DNA of 17,858 nt from Deinococcus sp. (GTDB taxonomy: Bacteria > Deinococcota > Deinococci > Deinococcales > Deinococcaceae), in NCBI RefSeq assembly GCF_030523985.1, contig NZ_JAUNHK010000038.1, positions 5,497 to 23,354 of the forward strand, read 5' to 3'. Positions 6,654-12,562 of this stretch are shown here, piece after piece; position 1 is the first letter of the stretch, and every line of letters starts with the position of its first letter. Below the pieces are notes generated by a model that had not been told where the DNA came from, ran no database searches, and worked only from the letters and a program-made list of their open reading frames with translations. The position numbers were made by a program, and so were the translations under genes.

Positions 6654-6660
6654 TTGTCCC

Positions 6661-8043
6661 ATGCGCCGTTTTCTCACGCCTGTGCTGTTGACTCTGGGCA
6701 TGTCCCTGCCCGCTGCCGAGGCCGCTTCGACCCTTGCCCTGCCGGTGCAGGTGCCGCTCTCAGGCGTGCAGCAGGCCGTCAACGCGCAGGTGCCGCAGCA
6801 GTTTGCCCAGATAGACCAGACCCAGAGCCTCCTCGGCGGGGCCGTGCAGGTGCGGATTCGCGGCACCGTGACCCGCAGCGCCCAGGTCAGCGTGAAGGCC
6901 GAGGGCGACGCGCTCCTTCTCAGCGTGCCCATCCGTGCCGCTTTCCGCGCCGAACCGGGCGGCATGATGGCGGCGCTGGCCCGCGACTTTGGCGGGGCCG
7001 CCACCGTCACCCTGCGCCTGACACCGTATGTCACCCCGCAGTGGGAAGTCGGGGTCAAAGTGGCCGCCGAGCACCACTGGACCGACCCGCTGGCAGTCGA
7101 CCTGGGCAAAGGCATGAAATTCAGCGTGCAGTCGCTGGCCGACACGCAGGTGCGGGAGCAACTGGGCAAGCTGAGCGCACAGCTTGAGCGGCAGGTGCGC
7201 GAGGGGGCCAATCTGCGGCAGCGCGCCGAAACGCTCTGGGCCAGGGCGCAGCGTCCCTGGGCGCTTCCCACGTCCGAACCCGCCTATGCGCTGGTGCGTC
7301 CGCTGGGCCTGAGCGTGACCCCGCCGCGCCTCACCCCCGACGCCCTCAAGCTGGACGTGGGGGCCGTGCTTGACCTGCAAGCGACGTTGGGCCAGCCGCC
7401 CGCCCAGCTGCCGCAGGGGACCGTGCCGCTGCCGCCGCTCAAGGTCGGACCCGTCGGGACGCCGGGAATCGAACTGGCCGTGCCCCTCCGCCTGCCTTAC
7501 CCCGAACTTTCGGCCCTCGCCACCCGCTACGCGCAGCAGCAGACGTTGACCCTGGACGTGCCGGGCAAGCCGGTGCTCCGGGTCACGGGCGTGCAGGTGA
7601 AGCCCCTGGGCACGCGGCTTGGGGTCACGGTCAGGACGCGGCTGGACGGGCCACTCGGCCTGAGCTTGCAGGCCACCACCGACGTGACCGGAACCCCCGC
7701 CCTTTCCGGTGAGGGCCGTGTCCTCTCGCTGCGCGACGTGCAGGTGCAGACCCGCCGCGAGGGACTGACAGGCAAGGCCGTGTCCTGGCTGGCCGACGCC
7801 CGCGCCCAGGCGTTCGTGGCGAAGGCCGCCCGCTTCGACCTCGGCCCGCTGCTCACCCGCGCCGGAGCGCAGGCGCAGGCGCGGCTGCCCTTCACCCCGC
7901 TCCCCGGTATCCAGGTCAGCGGCACGGTGGGGACGCTCAGGGTGCAGTCGGTTCAGGTGCAACCCGCCGCCCTCGTCGTCACCGCCCAGGCTGGGGGCAA
8001 GTTACAGGCGCAGGTAGACGCGGGGGCGCTGCTGGCACGCTGA
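6661..8043 (+). CDS. Secreted DUF4403-like protein
   Basis: This 460-aa protein begins with a Sec-type signal peptide (MRRFLTPVLLTLGMSLPAAEA, likely cut after A21 or A22), so it is exported. The rest is rich in beta-strands with alternating hydrophobics. It resembles the DUF4403 family: an N-terminal block of strands on the order of residues 25-150, a helical segment near 160-195, a WALPTSEPAYALVRPLGLSV motif (about 200-219), and a second half of similar layout. The function of the family is unknown; an envelope or lipid-contacting role would be a guess. ATG 6661 is preceded by TACCCT at 7 nt. No cysteine is present. It converges on the malic enzyme gene with 60 bp between stops. Confidence 0.75.
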   Translation: MRRFLTPVLLTLGMSLPAAEAASTLALPVQVPLSGVQQAVNAQVPQQFAQIDQTQSLLGGAVQVRIRGTVTRSAQVSVKAEGDALLLSVPIRAAFRAEPGGMMAALARDFGGAATVTLRLTPYVTPQWEVGVKVAAEHHWTDPLAVDLGKGMKFSVQSLADTQVREQLGKLSAQLERQVREGANLRQRAETLWARAQRPWALPTSEPAYALVRPLGLSVTPPRLTPDALKLDVGAVLDLQATLGQPPAQLPQGTVPLPPLKVGPVGTPGIELAVPLRLPYPELSALATRYAQQQTLTLDVPGKPVLRVTGVQVKPLGTRLGVTVRTRLDGPLGLSLQATTDVTGTPALSGEGRVLSLRDVQVQTRREGLTGKAVSWLADARAQAFVAKAARFDLGPLLTRAGAQAQARLPFTPLPGIQVSGTVGTLRVQSVQVQPAALVVTAQAGGKLQAQVDAGALLAR

Positions 8044-8071
8044 CGCGGAGGGTCAAACTGCTTTATCAAAG

Positions 8072-8092
8072 CCATCTGCCATCTGCTATCAG
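8072..8092. repeat. Three tandem 7-mers (CCATCTG-type) between convergent genes
   Basis: CCATCTG is repeated at 8072-8078 and 8079-8085, and a variant CTATCAG follows at 8086-8092. It lies in the 60-bp gap between the convergent stops at 8043 and 8104. I see no clear hairpin with a T-run there, so how the two genes terminate is unclear. Confidence 0.65.
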
Positions 8093-8103
8093 CCCTTTGC
8101 CCT

Positions 8104-9849
8104 TCAAACCCCCTTGCCCCGGCGCAGCGGCAGCGGCTTGGGAATCCAGGCCCGCTCGCGGATGACCGCTTCCAGTTCTTCGCGGCTCAGGTTTCGCACC
8201 TTGCGCTCGGCACACACACCGTCCTGAATGGCCTGCTCCGCCACGCGCACCGCCACATGAATGCTGAGTTCGCGCAGTTCGCTGATGGGCGGGTAGACGA
8301 GGTGGGGATGGTGCTGGGTGGTGTATTCCGCCAGGGTCAGGGCGGCGGCCATCACCATGTTGTCGGTGATTTCGCGGGCGCGGCTGACCACGGCCCCGAA
8401 GCCCAGCCCCGGAAAAATGAAGGCGTTGTTGCCCTGCCCCACAGGAATGGCCTGATCGCCGTGCGGCACGTCGGGGAAGGGGCTGCCCGTGGCGATAATC
8501 GCGCCCCCCGCCGTCCACTCGACCAGGTCGCGGGGCTGGGCCTCGACGTGGCTCGACGGGTTGGAGAGCGGAAAGACGATGGGCCGGGGCGTGTGCCTGA
8601 GCATCGCCCGGACGTCGGCCTCGCGGAACAGGCCCGCCACCCCGGTAAAGCCGAGCAGCGCCGTGGCCCCCGAATTCACGATGACCTCGTGCAGCGTGGG
8701 GTACTCGCCCTCGAACGTCCAGCCGTGCAGGTCGCTGCGGCGGCGCACGAAGCTCATCTGCTGCACTTCGAGGTCGGGCTGGCCTTCCATCAGCAGGCCG
8801 TAGCGATCCACGACAAACACGCGCCCACTCGCTTCCTCGTAGCTCAGGCCCTCGGCCTCCAGCCCCTGCCGGATGGCGCTCGCCACCCCGATTCCGGCGG
8901 CCCCGGCCCCGACCACCACGAACACTTGGTCGGTCAGGAATTCGCCCTTCATGCGCGAGGCCCGCAGCAGTCCGGCGAGCGCCATCGCGCCCGTGCCCTG
9001 GATGTCGTCGTTGAAGCTGGGAATGACCTTGCGGTAACGCTCCAGCACCCGGAAAGCCGTGCCCCGCGAGAAGTCTTCCCACTGAATGATGGCCTTGGGA
9101 TACCGCGCCGCCACCGCCTCGACGAAGGCGTCCAGAAATTCGTCGTACTGCGCCCCCTGCCAGCGCGGGTGGTGGACGCCCAGGTACAGCGGGTCGTCGA
9201 TCAAATCCTGGCGGTTGGTGCCCACGTCCAGTTCCACGGGCAGGGTCTTGTCGGGGCCGACGCCGCCCGCCGCCGTGTAGAGGCTGAGTTTGCCGATGCT
9301 GATCGCCATGCCCCCAAAGCCCTGGTCCCCGATGCCCAGAATCGCGCTCGAATCGGTGGCGACGATCATGCGCACGTCGTTGACCGAAACGTTGTCGAGC
9401 ATGTCCTCCACCCGGTCTATGTCCTGGGTGCTGACGGTAAAGCCGCGTGGGTAGCGGTAGTTGTTGGAGTACGACTTGACCGCCTCGCCCACCGTGGGGG
9501 TGTAGATGATCGGCAGCATTTCTTCGAGGTGGTCTTCCAGAATGGCGTAGAACAGCACCTCGTTGCGGTCTTGCAGCGCCCGCAGATACTCGTGCTTGGC
9601 GAGGTCGCTAGGCGAGTCGAGGTAGCGCAGGTAGGTGCGCTCCTTTTGCTCCTCGAACGAACTGACGTGCGGCGGAATCAGTCCTTCCAGGCCTAGTTCG
9701 CGGCGCTCTTCCTCGGTAAAGCCCGTGGTCTTGTTGAGCAGCGGGTTTTGCAGCAGGGCGAGGCCAGTGACCTTGACCTCGATGTAACGCTGACCGTCTT
9801 CGTCGCGCTTGACATCGTAGTAGCGGGAAACAGGAGGAGACTTGGGCAT
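8104..9849 (-). CDS. maeA: NAD-type malic enzyme (oxaloacetate-decarboxylating)
   Basis: This enzyme converts malate to pyruvate and CO2 with reduction of NAD(P), linking the TCA cycle to pyruvate. The 581-aa length fits the large malic enzyme class. In order: LPIIYTPTVGEA (112-123, catalytic Y116), DSSAILGIGDQGFGGM (166-181), the IGKLSLYTAAGG block (185-196) with general-base lysine K187, metal/nucleotide segment SFNDDIQGTG (278-287), Rossmann loop GAGAAGIG (314-321), PLSNP (427-431) and GQGNNAFIFPGLG (471-483). ATG 9849 is preferred over an in-frame ATG at 9918 because the extra 23 residues (HSAQAGRVSGGQRGRRGYADRA) look non-coding and a TATGCT box lies between them. Cofactor preference is not certain from sequence. 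It is divergent from the yqeK-lytR-rsfS operon. Confidence 0.95.
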   Translation of the reverse strand: MPKSPPVSRYYDVKRDEDGQRYIEVKVTGLALLQNPLLNKTTGFTEEERRELGLEGLIPPHVSSFEEQKERTYLRYLDSPSDLAKHEYLRALQDRNEVLFYAILEDHLEEMLPIIYTPTVGEAVKSYSNNYRYPRGFTVSTQDIDRVEDMLDNVSVNDVRMIVATDSSAILGIGDQGFGGMAISIGKLSLYTAAGGVGPDKTLPVELDVGTNRQDLIDDPLYLGVHHPRWQGAQYDEFLDAFVEAVAARYPKAIIQWEDFSRGTAFRVLERYRKVIPSFNDDIQGTGAMALAGLLRASRMKGEFLTDQVFVVVGAGAAGIGVASAIRQGLEAEGLSYEEASGRVFVVDRYGLLMEGQPDLEVQQMSFVRRRSDLHGWTFEGEYPTLHEVIVNSGATALLGFTGVAGLFREADVRAMLRHTPRPIVFPLSNPSSHVEAQPRDLVEWTAGGAIIATGSPFPDVPHGDQAIPVGQGNNAFIFPGLGFGAVVSRAREITDNMVMAAALTLAEYTTQHHPHLVYPPISELRELSIHVAVRVAEQAIQDGVCAERKVRNLSREELEAVIRERAWIPKPLPLRRGKGV

Positions 9850-9858
9850 AGCCCGGTC

Positions 9859-9864
9859 AGCATA
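9859..9864 (-). promoter_or_regulatory. -10 box TATGCT of the malic enzyme gene
   Basis: TATGCT on the - strand lies 9 nt before ATG 9849, giving at most a leader of a few nucleotides. It lies downstream of the alternative ATG at 9918 and so argues against that start. Confidence 0.5.
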
Positions 9865-9949
9865 CCCGCGCCGCCCCCGCTGCCCGCCCGAAACGCGCCC
9901 CGCCTGGGCCGAGTGCAATTTTTGGGGAAGTCCGAATGACTGGAGGTCG

Positions 9950-9955
9950 TATACT
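9950..9955 (+). promoter_or_regulatory. -10 box TATACT of the yqeK operon
   Basis: TATACT is a near-consensus -10 and ends 7 nt before ATG 9963 of a 10-codon ORF. The mRNA would therefore start at or next to that ATG and reach the yqeK start only after some 45 nt. Confidence 0.65.
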
Positions 9956-9962
9956 GCCCCTT

Positions 9963-9995
9963 ATGGTGTGGGAAAGGGTGCGCCAGCCCGCATGA
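9963..9995 (+). CDS. Possible leaderless 10-codon leader peptide before yqeK
   Basis: ATG 9963 opens MVWERVRQPA and stops at TGA 9993-9995. The start lies 7 nt behind TATACT, the spacing seen for real genes here. The stop overlaps another ATG (9992), which opens a 5-codon frame MRRFK ending at TGA 10007-10009; that stop in turn overlaps the yqeK ATG at 10009. The chain of overlaps could couple translation into yqeK. It may also be chance. Confidence 0.35.
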   Translation: MVWERVRQPA

Positions 9996-10005
9996 GGCGC
10001 TTCAA

Positions 10006-10707
10006 GTGATGGTTTCCTGGTTCAGCGTGGACCCCGCTCCGCTGCATGACCTGCACATCTGGCAGGAGCGGGTGCGGCTGATGGTCAAACCCCGGCGCTA
10101 CGAACATGTGCTGCGGGTCGCCGAGCTCGCCCGGCAGATTGCCCAGGCCAGTGGGCTGAGCCACGAACAGGTGGCGCAGGCGTACGCGGCGGGCATCCTG
10201 CACGACATCGCCCGCGACCTGCCCGACCACGAACTGCTGCGCCTGGCCCCGCCGGAGTGCGACATCGACTGGGCGCATCCGTTGGCGCTGCACGGGCGGG
10301 CGGCCCGCACCCTGCTGGAACGCTGGGGTTATCCGCACACCGAAGTGTTGGACGCCGTCGAAGACCACACCACCGGGCCGCGTCACGGCTGCGCCAGTGT
10401 GGTCGCCGCCTGCGTCTACATTGCCGACGTGTCCGAACCGGGGCGCGGGGTCAATGCCGACATCCGTGAACTGGCCCTGCGTGACCGTGACGCGGCGCTG
10501 CGGCAGGCCATCAATTCCAAGGTCACTTATCTTCAGGGACGCGGCATTCAGGTGCATCCGCGCACGCTGGCGACTTACCACGCCCTTCAGCACCCGCCCC
10601 GGCTGGTTTTGGGGCCGGTCCGCGAGGAAGCCAGAGTCAGGCCAGAAGCCCAGAGTCAGGTCAAAAACTCAGTCAGGCCAGAAACTCATCCGGAAGGAAG
10701 ACACTGA
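10006..10707 (+). CDS. yqeK: YqeK-type HD-domain hydrolase
   Basis: This 233-aa protein is of the YqeK family, HD-domain metallohydrolases reported to cleave diadenosine tetraphosphate (Ap4A) symmetrically in the cytoplasm. Motifs are RYEHVLRVAELA (31-42, H34), GILHDIARDLP (63-73, HD at 66-67), HPLALHG (91-97), VEDHTTG (118-124) and YIADVSEPGRGVN (138-150, D141). The start is GTG 10006 or ATG 10009, with TGAGG (9993-9997) at Shine-Dalgarno distance; a later ATG at 10081 would remove part of the helix before the first histidine. The last ~25 residues (from ARVRPEAQSQ) are family-foreign and are encoded by a short nucleotide repeat. The stop abuts the GTG of lytR. YqeK next to rsfS is a classic cluster; nadD, its frequent neighbour, is absent here. 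Confidence 0.92.
   Translation: MMVSWFSVDPAPLHDLHIWQERVRLMVKPRRYEHVLRVAELARQIAQASGLSHEQVAQAYAAGILHDIARDLPDHELLRLAPPECDIDWAHPLALHGRAARTLLERWGYPHTEVLDAVEDHTTGPRHGCASVVAACVYIADVSEPGRGVNADIRELALRDRDAALRQAINSKVTYLQGRGIQVHPRTLATYHALQHPPRLVLGPVREEARVRPEAQSQVKNSVRPETHPEGRH
10628..10687 (+). repeat. Three degenerate CAGAGTCAGGCCAGAA repeats at the yqeK 3' end
   Basis: The unit CAGAGTCAGGCCAGAA at about 10632-10647 recurs in altered form at about 10651-10666 and 10669-10684. The repeats lie inside the coding frame and give the low-complexity tail containing VRPEAQ and VRPETH. They stop just before the Shine-Dalgarno site of lytR. Confidence 0.65.
10692..10700 (+). promoter_or_regulatory. Shine-Dalgarno GGAAGGAAG deciding the lytR GTG start
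   Basis: GGAAGGAAG sits 7 nt before GTG 10708, which begins immediately after the yqeK stop. It supports GTG as the true start and tight co-translation. Confidence 0.65.
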
Positions 10708-12048
10708 GTGGACTTGAAGCCGAACTCCTTTTCCACTCCTCCCACCAGCTCGCCTGCCCCGCCGCCTGCCCCCGACCCTCACCGTACCGCCAGACGGCGG
10801 CGGGCGTGGCAGGTCTTCGGGCTGTCGCTGTCGGCCCTGTCGCTGGGCAGCTACGCCCTGCTGACTTCGGGCCGTGGCGCGGCCCCGCTGGTGGCGGGCG
10901 AAGTGCCGCAGGTGACGCTGCTGCTCGCTGGGCGCGACGTGGTGTACTGCTACTACCGCCAGCCCTGTAAAGACCAGAACCAGCGCGAAAACCTCTACGA
11001 AGGCTCCATGGCGAACACCGATACCCTGATGCTGGTCAAGGTATCCAACTCGGGCATCAACGTCCTGAATATTCCCCGCGACACCAACGTGGGCGAGTAC
11101 GACTACCAAAAAACCGCCGCCGAACAGAAAATCAACGGCAAATACTGGTCAGGCGGCCCCGAGGCGCTGACCCGCGCCGTGGAGGACATCACGGGCGAAA
11201 AGGTGGACTCTTATGTGATTGTCCGCACCGATTACGTCGAGCGGGTGATAGACGCGCTGGGCGGTCTGGACGTGACCGTGCCCGAACCCGGCATCGAGTG
11301 GGTGGACCAGGCGGCGGGCGTCAACCTCAACCTCGCGCCGGGCAAGCACCACCTGGAGGGCCAGGAGGCTGTGTGGTTCCTGCGCGTTCGCAAGGGCTTC
11401 GGGGACGATTACGGGCGCATCGACCACCAGAAACAGGCCCTGACCCAACTGGCCGGCAAGCTCAAGACCCCGCAAGGACTCGCCGCGTTGCCGACCATCC
11501 TGGGGGGCGTGGGCGACGGCGTGGAAACCGACGTAGACCCCGCGCTGCTGACCCAGTTGGTGCCGCACCTGTCCAGCCTCAAGTTGCGTTTTGCCACCCT
11601 GCCCACCGACCCCATTCCCGGCAGTTACAACTTGGCGGTCAACCCCGAGCGGCTGGCCCAGGTCTGGGGGCCGGACGACGCGGCGCTGGGCGTCGAGGAA
11701 CCCCAGGTGCGGGTCAAGATCTGGGACGCCAGCGGCGCGGGCCTGGGGCCGAGGCTGGTGCGGGCGCTGCGGGTGCTGGGCTACCGCGAAACCGAGGTGC
11801 AGACCCTGCCGACCAGCCGCGAAGCCAGTCAGGTGCTGACCGGGCCGGACGTGGCCGCCGCCAGTCACCTCGCCGACACGCTGAACCTGCCCCGGCTGCA
11901 AGGTGAACGCTTCCCAGTCGCGGCAGGCGAAGTCGGTATTCTGCTGGGAAGTGACGCTGCCCAGAGCCTCGCCGCGCTGGTTCCGGCCTATCCTAGAGTC
12001 AAGTCAGCGGCAGGCACGCTTCAGCCGTCCTCGCCGCCCGCGCCCTGA
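10708..12048 (+). CDS. LytR-CpsA-Psr (LCP) family protein
   Basis: LCP proteins are membrane-anchored enzymes that transfer lipid-linked glycopolymers to the cell wall. This 446-aa protein has a Pro-rich cytoplasmic start, one transmembrane helix (about 35-54) and an extracytoplasmic LCP domain: LLLAGRD (71-77), NTDTLMLV (103-110), NVLNIPRDT (118-126), KINGKY (141-146), GGLDVTVPEP (185-194), the segment LEGQEAVWFLRVRKG (216-230), and GRIDHQKQALTQL (236-248). A C-terminal domain (about 333-425) resembles the LytR_C module. C81 and C87 (YCYYRQPC) form an unusual near pair in the first loop. GTG 10708 directly follows the yqeK stop. Which polymer it attaches is unknown; its place between yqeK and rsfS is a conserved-looking operon arrangement. 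Confidence 0.92.
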   Translation: MDLKPNSFSTPPTSSPAPPPAPDPHRTARRRRAWQVFGLSLSALSLGSYALLTSGRGAAPLVAGEVPQVTLLLAGRDVVYCYYRQPCKDQNQRENLYEGSMANTDTLMLVKVSNSGINVLNIPRDTNVGEYDYQKTAAEQKINGKYWSGGPEALTRAVEDITGEKVDSYVIVRTDYVERVIDALGGLDVTVPEPGIEWVDQAAGVNLNLAPGKHHLEGQEAVWFLRVRKGFGDDYGRIDHQKQALTQLAGKLKTPQGLAALPTILGGVGDGVETDVDPALLTQLVPHLSSLKLRFATLPTDPIPGSYNLAVNPERLAQVWGPDDAALGVEEPQVRVKIWDASGAGLGPRLVRALRVLGYRETEVQTLPTSREASQVLTGPDVAAASHLADTLNLPRLQGERFPVAAGEVGILLGSDAAQSLAALVPAYPRVKSAAGTLQPSSPPAP

Positions 12049-12081
12049 GCGCCGCTTTTTTCACCCTCACCCATTTTTTCT

Positions 12082-12085
12082 GGAG
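12082..12085 (+). promoter_or_regulatory. Shine-Dalgarno GGAG of rsfS
   Basis: GGAG lies 5 nt before ATG 12091. The 42-nt gap from lytR shows no promoter-like box, favouring co-transcription with yqeK and lytR. Confidence 0.6.
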
Positions 12086-12090
12086 ACTGC

Positions 12091-12441
12091 ATGCAACTGG
12101 AACCCCAAATCAAAACCCAACTTCAGGCCATCGTGGAGGCCGCCCGCGAACGCCGCGCCGAAGACGTGGTCGCCCTCGACCTGACCGACGTGAGCAGCAG
12201 CCTGGAATACTTCGTGATCTGCACCGCCACTGCCGGACTGCAACTCAACGCCGTGCAGGAAAACATCCGCGAGAAGGCCCAGGAAGCCGGCCTGCCGCGC
12301 CCCAGCGTCGAAGGCCCCAGCGAGCGCTGGCTGCTGCTGGCCTTCGGTGGCTCCATCGTGGTCCACATCATGACCAAGGACGCCCGCGAGTACTACGACC
12401 TCGAAGGGCTGTGGAGCGACGCCAAAGTCCTGGATTTCTGA
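12091..12441 (+). CDS. rsfS: Ribosome silencing factor RsfS
   Basis: RsfS (YbeB/Iojap family) binds protein uL14 of the 50S subunit and blocks joining of the subunits when nutrients are low. The 116-aa length is normal. Conserved segments are EDVVALDLTDVSSSLEYFVICTA (24-46), LQLNAVQENIREK (50-62) and RWLLLAFGGSIVVHIMTKDAREYYDLEGLW (79-108), the last being the family signature (V-H-x-M...R-x-Y-Y-D-L-E-x-L-W). It is the third gene of the yqeK operon. No strong terminator follows; a 5-bp hairpin (12468-12482) without T-run is all that is seen in the 121-bp gap. Confidence 0.96.
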   Translation: MQLEPQIKTQLQAIVEAARERRAEDVVALDLTDVSSSLEYFVICTATAGLQLNAVQENIREKAQEAGLPRPSVEGPSERWLLLAFGGSIVVHIMTKDAREYYDLEGLWSDAKVLDF

Positions 12442-12562
12442 CCCGTACCCCCGTGACCCATAGCCTCGCGGTCTAGAACCGCCGGGCGAACTGGAAAATT
12501 TCAGAGCACTGTGACCATCGTTCGCTGTGATTTTTCCGACAAGCGGTGCCACACTGTGGGGC

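Noticed and set aside
8257..9696. A 479-codon + strand frame opposite the malic enzyme
   Set aside because: It is a shadow of a complete, conserved enzyme, with no ribosome site or promoter of its own.
9850..9918. Longer malic enzyme start at ATG 9918
   Set aside because: The 23 extra residues are not family-like, and a TATGCT box lies downstream of that ATG.
12040..12066. Hairpin GCGC-CCTGA-GCGC followed by T-rich sequence after lytR as a terminator
   Set aside because: The stem has only 4 bp, and rsfS follows with a ribosome site and no promoter of its own. At most it is a weak attenuator.
12527..12562. Earlier PLD start at ATG 12527
   Set aside because: It adds 12 hydrophobic residues before a typical basic cytoplasmic start, and the promoter-like CACACT box lies between the two starts. 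The box is not a full TAnnnT match, so this is a preference and not proof.
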